Origin: Evernia prunastri
Taxonomy: Eukaryota > Ascomycota > Lecanoromycetes > Lecanorales > Parmeliaceae
Direction: 5' to 3'
DNA: 34,513 bases
Assembly: GCA_003184365.1 (NCBI GenBank)
Contig: NKYR01000001.1
Span: 698,029-732,541 of the forward strand
Made by a program: the position numbers and the translations under genes. Within the stretch, counting starts at the first letter, position 1. Each line of letters starts with the position of its first letter. The notes below the pieces were generated by a model. It worked only from the letters and a program-made list of their open reading frames with translations. It had not been told where the DNA came from and searched no databases. Positions 1-8,604 of this stretch are shown one piece after another.

Positions 1-101
1 TGAAGTGCCCCTTGGTTGATGCCAGATTGAGGCCGCAAAGGTCAACATTGGCCTCATTACTGCATTGTATACCAATCTGCACTTTTGAAAGGTGGCTCCC
101 C
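1..101 (-). mobile_element. Tad-like LINE reverse transcriptase fragment (copy 1)
   Basis: Read on the minus strand, this piece encodes the end of a non-LTR retrotransposon reverse transcriptase, including the typical stretch VYNAVMRPMLTFAASIWHQP. It runs off the left edge of the window and stops at the N at 102. Bases 1-88 are nearly identical to 1133-1218, so it is a second copy of the same element. On the far side of the N the sequence changes to an LTR retrotransposon end. The piece is truncated and non-functional as seen here. Confidence 0.75.
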
Positions 102-102
102 N

Positions 103-463
103 TCAAGGCATTCGATTCCAGCGGTCAATGGCCATTCTTTATTCGATTCTGCACCGGCTTCAGCAGCCATGGGAAGATCTGGAGAGCATAGGCAAGAGGC
201 ACATTCAGTATAGTGCAAAGTCTCCAGATTCTCAGTCAAGAAGGAAGCATGGAGGCACGCCATGAGGACATGGCAATTTGGAGGAGGGGGTAGTGTCATG
301 GTTCCAGCTCAGTAACACCATGACTATACTACATGGCCGAATCGGGCCTAGCGCGGCTTGGCCCTGCCCACAAATACCGGCCTTCTGCCACCATTAGATC
401 TCCATAGCTATTATTCCGTTCATACCGGAATCAATGCATTCAGCTACACTCCAGTCCCTGACA
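103..463 (+). mobile_element. Chromovirus-type LTR retrotransposon 3' end with LTR
   Basis: A purine tract (GAGGAGGGGGTAG, 281-293) lies immediately before a TG...CA segment at 294-463, about 170 bp, that begins TGTCATGG and ends CCTGACA. This is the arrangement expected of a polypurine tract followed by a 3' LTR. The same layout, G-run then TAG then TGT, is seen in the complete element at 2104-3729, but the LTR sequences differ, so this is another family. The 103-280 stretch would be the end of the internal region; no domain is recognisable in it. No 5' LTR is present in the window. Confidence 0.55.
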
Positions 464-804
464 GATGCGTATATCGAGTTTATTACGACTACGCGTTTTG
501 AAACTTCTCTTTCTATTATTCTCAATCTTGCGATAATAACGTAACTTCAATCTACGTCTTATCTCGCTTAACTTTCTACTATTCTCGACGTCGATTAATT
601 CTCTATCGTGCTCGATCTAGTAACGATAGTCTCTATTAATTTAGCAAGAACGACGTCGAAACGTTTTCAGAGCGAATTTATACTTACTTTCTCGTTAATC
701 TCAATTTCATTAATAAGCGAAGTTAGTTCTGTTGAATAAGTTAATGCGCGAACTACACATACGCAAACGATTATCACAGCTTCTACAAATTCACAACTTT
801 TCGT
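464..804. repeat. AT-rich RIP-like sequence
   Basis: AT-rich DNA without a usable reading frame. Most remaining C sits in CpG or TpC and CpA is scarce, which is the expected product of RIP (C-to-T change, preferring CpA). It starts just after the LTR at 294-463 and ends at the single N at 805. The original element cannot be identified. Confidence 0.6.
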
Positions 805-805
805 N

Positions 806-1218
806 AGCCGCCTCATGCCACTCTTTGACTCCTAAGGAGCGAAGCGCCCAGGCCTCTTTCTCTTTTGCCGGGGACGGCGGTATCAGTCGTTTCTTCTTCT
901 TTTTGCCTTGCAGTTTGTTCCATATGTGCATGTTTCCCTCCTGCGTTACCAGATGAATCCCACCACTGGCCTGTTGTTGCATCACTAGTCGGTCAAGCTG
1001 GATTTCTATTGGTGCAATTGCCGCTTCCGCCTCCAAAACTGGTACTGGGGTAGCTTTGAATGCACCGAGAACGGTTCGTAAGCAGTCATTTTGAATAATT
1101 GCTAGCCTTTTTATATGACTCTTGGTGGCCTCTGAAGTGCCCTTTGGTTGATGCCAGATTGAGGCCGCAAAGGTCAACATTGGCCTCATTACTGCATTGT
1201 ATACCAATCTGCACTTTT
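806..1218 (-). mobile_element. Tad-like LINE reverse transcriptase C-terminal fragment (copy 2)
   Basis: The minus strand has an open frame of about 138 codons (1207 down to the N at 805) that reads as the C-terminal part of a fungal non-LTR reverse transcriptase, before the RNase H region. Diagnostic parts are the VYNAVMRPMLTFAASIWH start, a KRLAIIQNDCLRTVLGAFKA block and a VLEAEAAIAPIEIQLDRL block. The palm with its catalytic aspartates is missing, so it is a fragment. It is not RIP-mutated although AT-rich RIP-like DNA lies on both sides. The break at 1218 coincides with the end of similarity to copy 1 at base 88. Confidence 0.8.
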
Positions 1219-2103
1219 GATAACGACGTTGTTATAGTCGAAGTAACGTCAAATTATCTCGTCGATTTTTTTAGATTTCGAGAACGACACGCTTTTTTTA
1301 AGAAGATAAATGTTGCGAAGTTTCGTACTTACTTAACGATAGCTAGACAAACTTGATATAAAATATATAGCTTTCTTTTCAGTGATAGCTAGAACATTAT
1401 TCAATTCACACAATACACACACAATTCAATTCATTCGTTTTAATACTTACGCGTAATTCCTCTGCTTACTAATAAGATATATACTTACGCGAGATTCGAT
1501 AACATGTTAATACTAATATAAGCTTATAAATTAAATTTATAAAAATTAAATTGAAATTTTAGTGCGAGATAAGAATAATTAAAGAAATAGAATTATTTAA
1601 TATTATATATCTCTTAAAGTTTTAATCGCAATTAATTTAAATTAAGTTAAGTTAAATTCTATTAAGTTTATTATTAAATACTTAATTACGAGAGAAGAAG
1701 TAATAAAGATATAAACTTATTTTCTATTATAAGTTTCTCACATTTCTAAATATAATTTAATTTAAATTAAGTTAAGTTAAATTTTACTAAATTTAATCAA
1801 GTAATTAAATACGAGAGAAGAAGAAATAAAGATATAAGTTTGTTTTCTATTATAAATTTTTTACATTCTTAATTATAGTTAAATTAAGTAAAGTTTAATT
1901 AAACTTTAATCGATTTCTATATAATAATTATCTTCTTTTATTCTTACTTCTATAGCGCCTTATTAAGTCTAAATTAAAAGAAGAATTTATTTAATTATCT
2001 TATTTTTAATATATCTCGCCGACGTAATAAATTATCTTCTAGATAAATCGTTTAATACGACGATAAATAATTTCGTCTTACAAATAACTTAACTCAAGAT
2101 TAC
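1219..2103. repeat. AT-rich RIP-like sequence with a degenerate tandem repeat
   Basis: Strongly AT-rich DNA with no credible gene. Within it a roughly 120-bp unit recurs: the block AATTTAAATTAAG with its following purine/pyrimidine pattern occurs at 1634 and 1759 (offset 125), and a weaker third copy starts near 1876. Each unit contains a GAGAGAAGAAG stretch and an AAAGATATAA stretch. The chromovirus at 2104 is inserted into, or joined to, the right end of this region. Confidence 0.65.
1634..1890. repeat. Degenerate tandem repeat, period about 117-125 bp
   Basis: Two and a half imperfect copies start near 1634, 1759 and 1876. They share AATTTAAATTAAGTTAAG, then TACGAGAGAAGAAG, then AAAGATATAA and TTTTCTATTATAA in the same order. 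The copies differ by point changes and small indels, as expected for old duplications. Confidence 0.6.
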
Positions 2104-2326
2104 TGTTACGGACGTACCCTAGGTGTCAGGCACATAGGGAGTGTTTATGGCTATGTGTCTAGCACCTAGAGTGTTTATTGGTTATTGACACATTCCCATT
2201 GACACATAGGCTAGCGGGGATTCTTCCTAGTATTTAAGCGCTCTTCTTCTGTACATATTTCCTCCTTATCTAGTTGTCTTATTCAATTTACCCCCATTAG
2301 ACTTGACTCTGGGCACGGTTCTGACA
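2104..2326 (+). repeat. 5' LTR of the chromovirus
   Basis: The 223-bp LTR begins TGTTACGGACG and ends CTGACA, matching 3505-3729 with roughly a dozen substitutions and a small indel. It contains TATTTAAGCGCTC, a likely promoter element. The bases just after it show no clear tRNA primer-binding site. Confidence 0.85.
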
Positions 2327-2603
2327 CTACAACTAGATCATCCACCCTTCCGTTCGTACTGGCAAGCGAACAGTAAAATAAAATTGTCAAACGGGACCGT
2401 TGTGAAGCTGTTTCGATAGCAGATCATTGGACACTCGGGTGTGGCCTACCTACAGGCAAAACGAACCATTCGTGGCTAGGACTTGTTGACCACAAGGAAA
2501 ACCCCTTACGAGGAGGTCTCGCTGCATACGTGCAAGCACCCCAGCATTCGTGCAAACCAATCCCCCCCAACAAACAAACTTTCAGAGCTAACTTCCTCTC
2601 AAC

Positions 2604-2860
2604 ATGGCAAATTTGAGCGCGGTAAACGAGGCTACTCCACTTGATATGACAGAACTGCAAGAGTCTCTCAAGGAAATTCAACAAGGAGCCAGCAGCCTCT
2701 TAAAACAAACGAAAGATCGAAGACTTTCAGTGATCCCAAAGGACGGAGAGAACTTCGATACAACCCTGGATCCATGGAATATCAACTCCCCTGAGGACCT
2801 AACTCAGTCCGTAGAGAGCAACGTACTCTCAGTCCTAGAAATGATTCAAACTCTCCGTGA
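2604..2860 (+). pseudogene. Truncated gag-like start of the chromovirus
   Basis: An open frame starts at ATG 2604, inside the element and downstream of the 5' LTR. The roughly 85 predicted residues are charged and soluble-looking, beginning MANLSAVNEATPLDMTELQE. It is cut by the N at 2861, after which the frame reads integrase instead. Assignment as gag rests on position only, since no zinc knuckle is present in this short piece. Confidence 0.5.
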
Positions 2861-2878
2861 NTTGGCATAGAGGCCAAG

Positions 2879-3523
2879 TTGTCTGCAGCATTCCATCCGG
2901 AGACTGACGGACAGACGGAGCGTGCCAATCAGGATCTGGAACGTCACTTGCGGACTTATTGCAATCACATGCAGAATGACTGGGCCAAATGGCTTCCTAT
3001 TGCGGAGTTCGCAGACAATGATGCACAATCTGCCTCTACCAAAGTGACGCCCTTCTTTGCTAATAAAGGATTCAATCCTNGTCCAGTCGTCAGTCCCAAA
3101 CTATTGACGCTCGCTCCTAGGGATCCGCTCCCGGGCCAGAAGAATCCTCCCGCAAAGCCAATCGAGACGCCTAAGGGTGACGAATGGGTTGTGGAGGATA
3201 TCCTAGACTCTCGACGTCATTACAACCAATTGCAGTACCAAGTCAAGTGGAAAGATGATGATGACACCCTGACTTGGTGGAATACTGACAATAATGAGTT
3301 TGAGGGGGCCCAGGACGTAGTCAATGACTATCACAGCAAATATCCGGAGAACCCTGGGCCTCACAACGCTATTGCCAAGTCAAAAAGGCCACGCCGTCTC
3401 CGAAATCTCCGAGACCTCGCCACTATCCTCATTCTTTCTGCACGCAGACGACTCGCAGGCCAATCTACAGCGCTGGGGCATCGCTTGCCTGAGGGGGGGG
3501 GTAGTGTTACGGACGTACCCTAG
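2879..3523 (+). pseudogene. Integrase end and chromodomain remnant of the chromovirus
   Basis: The first part (to the N at 3080) is the end of a retroviral-type integrase core, with the FHPETDGQTERANQ signature; its glutamate is the E of the DDE catalytic triad. After the N the frame resumes as a chromodomain (about 3181-3345) with EWVVEDILDSRR, a QYQVKWKD strand and a WW pair, ending in DVVNDYHSKYP. Chromodomains on fungal Ty3/gypsy integrases are thought to steer insertion into heterochromatin. The section between integrase core and chromodomain is missing at the N. The open frame runs through the purine tract into the LTR. Confidence 0.85.
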
Positions 3524-3729
3524 CTGTCAGGTACAAAGGGAGTGTTTATGGCTATGTGTCAGGCACATAGAGTATTTATTGGTCATTGACACATTCTCAT
3601 TATCACATAGGCTAGCGGGGATTCTTCCTAGTATTTAAGCGCTCTTCTCCTGTGTACATATTCGCTCTTTATCTAGTTGTCTTATTCAATTTACCCCCAT
3701 TAGACTTGACTCTGGGCACGGTTCTGACA
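3505..3729 (+). repeat. 3' LTR of the chromovirus
   Basis: This is the 225-bp partner of 2104-2326, beginning TGTTACGGACG and ending TTCTGACA. It directly follows the G-run polypurine tract ending in TAG at 3504. Confidence 0.85.
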
Positions 3730-4006
3730 TAGAGTGTATAAATAATCATTAATAGCTATCTTAAAGTGATAATGCTTTAGTTATTAAATAGCTGATAGAT
3801 AGTCTTCGTAAAAGAGATTACTGTCGATAAACTAAGAAATTTTTATCAAATAAAATATAATGACTGAATAAGAGACTGTGAAAGGCGTATGATAAAGACT
3901 TTAGATTCGAGATACAGTACGAATTGTAGCAATGATAAACAAAGAACAAATATATTAATTAGATTGCAGAGTCACGTAGCTATCTGGGCAAGATCTTCAT
4001 ATGTAG
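3730..4006. other. Gene-free stretch after the chromovirus
   Basis: Moderately AT-rich sequence with no open frame of note. It is less extreme than the RIP-like regions. Confidence 0.5.
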
Positions 4007-4281
4007 TGGGTTCAGTGCTTGTGTGAGTAGCAAAAAGATGTAGAATCTATAGAGGAAGTGACTGCAGGATGATGACCCCTCTCTGCCAAGCACACTATGC
4101 TACATATGGCCATAGCAAGAAAGCACCTTCCAACTGCGTGTATCCCATACGNTGGGTTCAGTGCTTGTGTGAGTAGCAAAAAGATGTAGAATCTATAGAG
4201 GAAGTGACTGCAGGATGATGACCCCTCTCTGCCAAGCACACTATGCTACATATGGCCATAGCAAGAAAGCACCTTCCAACT
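4007..4281 (+). repeat. Perfect 129-bp direct duplication around a single N
   Basis: Bases 4007-4135 and 4153-4281 are identical over 129 bp, from TGGGTTCAGTGCTTG to CACCTTCCAACT. They are separated by 17 bases ending in the N at 4152. Perfect identity beside a lone N suggests that the same read end was placed on both sides of an assembly join, although a real tandem duplication is possible. Confidence 0.85.
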
Positions 4282-4489
4282 ACATATCTGCCCTGCAGGC
4301 ACATAGAATAATGAAGAATCTTTCCACCACACATGAATATATGACCATCCAGTCCTATTTCCTTGACAGCTAGTATGTTTCACGCTAAATATATATGTCA
4401 AGACCGCAGATTTTCAGTAAAATTCAGCCTTATATTTCTTAAATTCCCCAAATTCTAATAGCTTCTACTTAAAGTACATCTAATCTTTA

Positions 4490-4642
4490 ACGATATCAGC
4501 GATTTTTCGGGTCAAATGCTAACGATATCGTTGTAGGGAAAATATCGTTATTTTACACCAAAAATAATCGTTGCATGGCTACGGTATCGTTAAAACCAGA
4601 TTATCGTTATATTACGAATCGTTATAGCCCAGGTTGACTGTA
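4490..4642 (-). mobile_element. One end of a possible pogo/Fot-type DNA transposon
   Basis: Read on the minus strand from 4642, the sequence starts TACAGTCAACCTGGGCTATA and then repeats the motif AACGATA or close variants about six times up to 4490. A TA target followed by CAGT-CAACCT and sub-terminal ATAACGA repeats resembles the terminal repeats of pogo-like Tc1/mariner elements. No opposite inverted end and no transposase frame were found, so this is a fragment at best. Resemblance is from memory of the family, not a search. Confidence 0.35.
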
Positions 4643-5584
4643 CTCCCAAGTTCAATCTATGGTAGGCAATTAGTGTTCTACCCATCGTCGTTGGGGCTAT
4701 AAATGGATAGAATGCAAGCTGCACTCTCCTCTCGTCGAAGGATCTTTCACAATGGGTATTAACCAAAATGAGGTACCTTATAGGAAAGACCTGATTCTTA
4801 CGAACGGTTTTTAAATGGTTTTGGTACTCCAACGGTATCAGGAGATGGTGGGGCATCGACCCTCCAGCTGGGGTTCCGCCAGGTATATCCGATGCAATTT
4901 TAAGTGCACCCTCCGGGCAAGGCTTTATCCGACAGCTCACCAGGCTGGACCCTTTTCTTGAAGCCTCGGTTCCGTTTGGCGCAAGCGAATCCATCTGCCT
5001 GCAGCGCAACGCTACCGGAGCAAGATGTACAATACTATTAGCGGGGATGGGTCAGTTATTTGAAGTAGACTCTTACAGGAGCGCTAGAAAACATTAGACA
5101 CCGTCCCAGCGTTTTCGTGCAAGATGCTCACCCTGCGACTTTCCCCCCCCCCCACTGTCAGTAACCGCTTCAGGCAGGTGGGAATCTAACAAGATCATTT
5201 ACAATAGTAGAGTATAGACAAGTCACACTGTCGATTGCCGTGTCTTGGGAAAGCACGCGACCGAGGTCAGAGCATGCCATGATGCGATAGAGTAACGTTA
5301 CCTATGGAATTTTCAAGCAGACTGGAGAGTCGGGATGGACAGAGTGGGTTCATGTATCATGTATGCATCATGTATAGGTAGCTAATAATAGAAGAATTGA
5401 TGGTACCTAGAATACTCACAGGACAATAATAATCATAATGAGGACCTATGTGAGATATTAATTTTCCAAGTGGTGAGATATTTCGTAATTGTGCAGGAGA
5501 GGGCAATGAAAGTATGACCGGAAATAGTGACGACACCTACATCCGCACCACACCCTATTCTACTCTCTCTCTTTTCTCCATCTT

Positions 5585-5628
5585 TTCCAATCCTTTCCAT
5601 CCTTTCAATCCTTTCAATCCTTTCTATC
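5585..5628. repeat. Nine-bp pyrimidine minisatellite
   Basis: About five copies of a 9-bp unit close to ATCCTTTCA occur in tandem. On the minus strand it translates to an artificial RIE/RME-rich repeat, which is not evidence of a gene. Confidence 0.75.
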
Positions 5629-6094
5629 TCCACCTAACCTCCTAGTCCCTTAGTCTCCATGAAGCCAATCTATATATCAAAAAGCTAACCGGGAACCCCT
5701 CCTTCTATCTTGAGCGAACGTCTGCACAAGATCCTGTCATGTCCCGCTACCAAGTCTGAGCTCCATCCTTTCTTTCCTCCCAGACGCCTACCCAGTATCG
5801 ACTACCAACACATAGAATGCTTGGTGCATCTTGGCTGCAAGCTGATAAGCTCTCGCCTGCATACGCAATGACTAGACAACACGCCTGTATGCAGGTCAGC
5901 TTCCTCCTCTGGAAGTCCACAAGACTTCTGCACCTGCAACCTGCTTCTCAATCAAGCTTATTCATGGTCCGCCGCGCACCACTGCACCTCCTTCCCTTTG
6001 GGGAGGAGTATGTCAAATGTACTTGTCGATAAGGTATTGGTGTGAAATTAAGAATAGGGTGAGGCTGCAGGGCATCATGCATTCAAAATATCGG

Positions 6095-6104
6095 TGCATA
6101 AAGA
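6095..6104 (+). promoter_or_regulatory. TATA-like element of the sedolisin gene
   Basis: The motif GCATAAAGA lies about 70 bp before the ATG at 6169, followed by a pyrimidine-rich leader. It is the only TATA-like motif close to that distance. The assignment is positional. Confidence 0.35.
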
Positions 6105-6168
6105 GGGCTCGACACCCTCTCAAAACTTCATCTTCCACTTCAAGGGGACTTGACAGCTTGCCCTCACT

Positions 6169-8194
6169 ATGCGTTTGACATTACTCACCCTGGGGGCTCT
6201 GGTCGCCACCGTCATTGCTGCTCCATCGTCTACCCATGTCCTTCATGAGAAACGTGACGCCTTGCCCTTTGGTTGGGAAAGGCACGACGAACTACCAAGC
6301 CATGACGTGCTTCCCATGCGAATCGCATTGAAGCAGAGCAACCTAGACAAAGCTGAGGCGTACCTGATGGAAGTATCCCATCCCAGCTCACAGAAATACG
6401 GGCAACACTGGTCCGCAAAGAAGGTCGCCGAGACCTTTGCACCCAGCCAAGGTTCTTTCGATGCGGTGACCGCGTGGTTGAAGAGCTCTGGCATTGCTCC
6501 TGAGCGAATCTCCAGGTCCCAGTCCATCGGATGGCTGGCCTTCGATGCTACCGTCGCCGAGGCCGAGAATCTGTTGAAAACGAAATACTACCTGCACAAG
6601 CATACCACTGGCAAACCCCATGTCGGCTGCGATGGCTACTCCATCCCCGAATACGTCCAGCCCCATGTCGATTTCATCACGCCCACCGTACACTTTGACA
6701 CGAAGATCCCTCAAGGTAGACACATGGAGAAGCGAGATATGCCCCTGGAGAAGCGAGCTACGCCTACAGTTGCTGCAGCAGGAGTCCCCGTACAATCCAA
6801 GGCCGCCGTACACAAGATCACTAACCCAAATGGTGGCTACCTCCCCAAAAAGGGAGCCGACATCAACATTCAGAGCATCATCACTGAGCTCGAGAACTGC
6901 GACGAATTCATCGTGCCCGATTGCTTGCGTGCGCTATATCTTTTCCCTCCAAACGTTGCTGCGAATTCTAAGAACAGCTTTGGGTGCGTGAATTCCCTCT
7001 TTGAACCCATTGTGATCATGCTGATTAGGGACCTATCTCAGTGTCGTTGAATACACACCGGAAGCCTATCTTCAGGGCGATCTGGATCTATTCTTTGCCA
7101 ACTTCTCTACAAACCAAGTTCAAAAGACCCCTACCTTCGATTCCATCGACGGCGGTGTCCTGCAGACAGAAGTGGAAAGCTTTGAATACAACGGCGAGTC
7201 TGACCTCGACCTTGAGTATGCCATGACTCTGGTGAACCCCCAGCCCGTCACACTGTATCAAGCAGGAGATTTGGTTGAGGGTGCTTCATTCAACAACTTC
7301 CTCGACGCCATCGATGGCTCATACTGTACCTACGAAGGAGGGGATGATCCAACTCAGGACGCAGTCTATCCCGATCCCCTTGGTGGCTACGAAGGCCCCG
7401 AGAACTGCGGGGGCTTTGCCGCGACTAAGGTGATTTCGACTTCATACGCCTACAATGAAGCAGACTTGACCGCATTCTATGAGACGCGCCAATGCAATGA
7501 GTACATGAAGCTTGGTCTTCAAGGGACCTCCGTCTTCTATTCATCCGGAGACTACGGTGTCGCCGGGAATGGTGGTCAGTGCATCGCAGCCAACGGCAGC
7601 TACAATGATGGAACCTCCGGCAGGTTCAACCCATCCTTCCCTGGCACATGCCCCTACATCACATCAGTCGGAGCCACACAAATCGTGCCCGGGGCCTCTG
7701 TTACTGCGCCAGAAGAAGCCTGTGAAACTGTCATCTTCTCCGGGGGCGGCTTCTCCAACGTCTTTCCACTTCCCTCTTACCAAGCGGCAGCAGTGGGAGC
7801 ATTCTTTGCCAACCACCCACCTCCATACACCTCCGCCCAGTATAACAACTCTCAGCAGACTCGAGGTTTCCCTGATATCTCGGCCAATGGCGCGAATTAC
7901 GTGATTGCGGTTGACGGCACCTTTTCGCTCGTCTACGGCACCTCTGCCTCTACACCCGTGGTCGCGTCGATCTTCACGCTCGTCAACGAGGCAAGGCTCG
8001 CGATTGGCAAGAGCTCCGTCGGCTTCATCAACCCCGTGCTTTACGCTCATCCGGGAGATCTGAATGACATCACGAGTGGAGGGAATATGGGGTGTGGTAC
8101 TCCAGGTTTCACGGCAACAACGGGGTGGGATCCAGTGACTGGGCTTGGAACACCGAACTTCCCAAAGTTGGTCGCTAGATTCCTGGGACTGTGA
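6169..8194 (+). CDS. Secreted sedolisin-family tripeptidyl peptidase (S53)
   Basis: Exons are 6169-6983 and 7042-8194 with a 58-bp intron (GTGCGT...CTCAG); joined they give 655 residues and restore the family motif NSFGVVEYTPEAY across the splice. The protein is an acid serine-carboxyl peptidase of family S53, which in fungi removes tripeptides from extracellular protein at low pH. A signal peptide covers about residues 1-18, followed by the S53 prodomain to about 190 and Lys-Arg sites at 28-29, 188-189 and 195-196, suited to Kex2-like processing. Catalytic residues are visible: Glu324 and Asp328 in GESDLDL, the oxyanion Asp442 in SSGDYG, and Ser573 in GTSAS. The calcium site is present near Asp604 and Asp625 (DIT...GWDPVTGLG). 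All key residues are intact. It resembles the SED group of fungal secreted tripeptidyl peptidases; the exact subgroup cannot be fixed by eye. Confidence 0.96.
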
Positions 8195-8604
8195 TAGGAC
8201 GGCGAGCGATGGAAATATAGGCCAAGAGCCCAAGACGACGTGGCACCTTCACAATTTGTTGCTTAGAAGTCAGTATATAGGAAATGTCCATATAATAGTC
8301 AAAGCTTCCCCCTCATCCAGAAATCACGTCTCCATGTAATATTCACGATCAAAGCAAGAAAACTTTTTAGTATTTACCTGTAGGCCGGTTGAAGAAAGAC
8401 TTTTACCAGGTACGAGGGAGTAGATGTTAGAACTTCATCGATCTTTTGTCTTCTGTCATCTCAATCAATCGCAAGCCAACTGAGGACCAACTAATTACAG
8501 AAGTAACATTGAGCTTGAACAACCGTGCCCTCGGCTCTCTTGGCCCTGCCGCTACATGCTCCTGATCTCAACATGCCCCCTACCCATCCCTTTTCCTCTC
8601 TTTT
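8195..8604. other. Convergent 3' intergenic region
   Basis: These 410 bp lie between the stop codons of the sedolisin gene (+) and the membrane-protein gene (-), and should hold both 3' UTRs. Short frames here show no family features. From about 8580 the plus strand becomes strongly C-rich as it enters the glycine-rich tail of the minus-strand gene. Confidence 0.6.

Larger units (their letters stand above)
2104..3729 (+). mobile_element. Collapsed Ty3/gypsy chromovirus with both LTRs
   Basis: Two direct LTRs (2104-2326 and 3505-3729) enclose only about 1.2 kb of internal sequence. The internal part holds a gag-like start (ATG at 2604), the end of an integrase core (2879-3080) and a chromodomain (about 3181-3345), and a G-run polypurine tract (3491-3504) precedes the 3' LTR. 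Protease, reverse transcriptase, RNase H and most of integrase are absent. Single Ns at 2861 and 3080 mark the jumps, so the loss may come from assembly rather than real deletion. No matching target-site duplication is seen (ATTAC before, TAGAG after). The element is not RIP-mutated and the LTRs differ at only about a dozen sites, so it is younger than the AT-rich DNA around it. It cannot be autonomous as written. Confidence 0.85.
4643..6168. other. Gene-free intergenic region upstream of the sedolisin gene
   Basis: No gene is recognised. Landmarks are an 11-base C run at 5143-5153 and a 9-bp pyrimidine minisatellite at 5585-5628. Open frames of 139 codons (4590-5009, -) and 71 codons (5817-6032, +) show no family features. 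The last few hundred bases should contain the sedolisin promoter. Confidence 0.5.

Noticed and set aside
4590..5009. 139-codon minus-strand frame
   Set aside because: Its C-terminal part is the translated AACGATA-repeat transposon end, it has no recognisable domain, and frames of this length are expected by chance.
5433..5633. Frame with an RIERIERMERIG repeat resembling a coiled coil
   Set aside because: It is the translation of a 9-bp pyrimidine minisatellite.
5817..6032. 71-codon frame upstream of the sedolisin, possible uORF or small gene
   Set aside because: No signal, family or codon support, and it lies in the probable promoter region.
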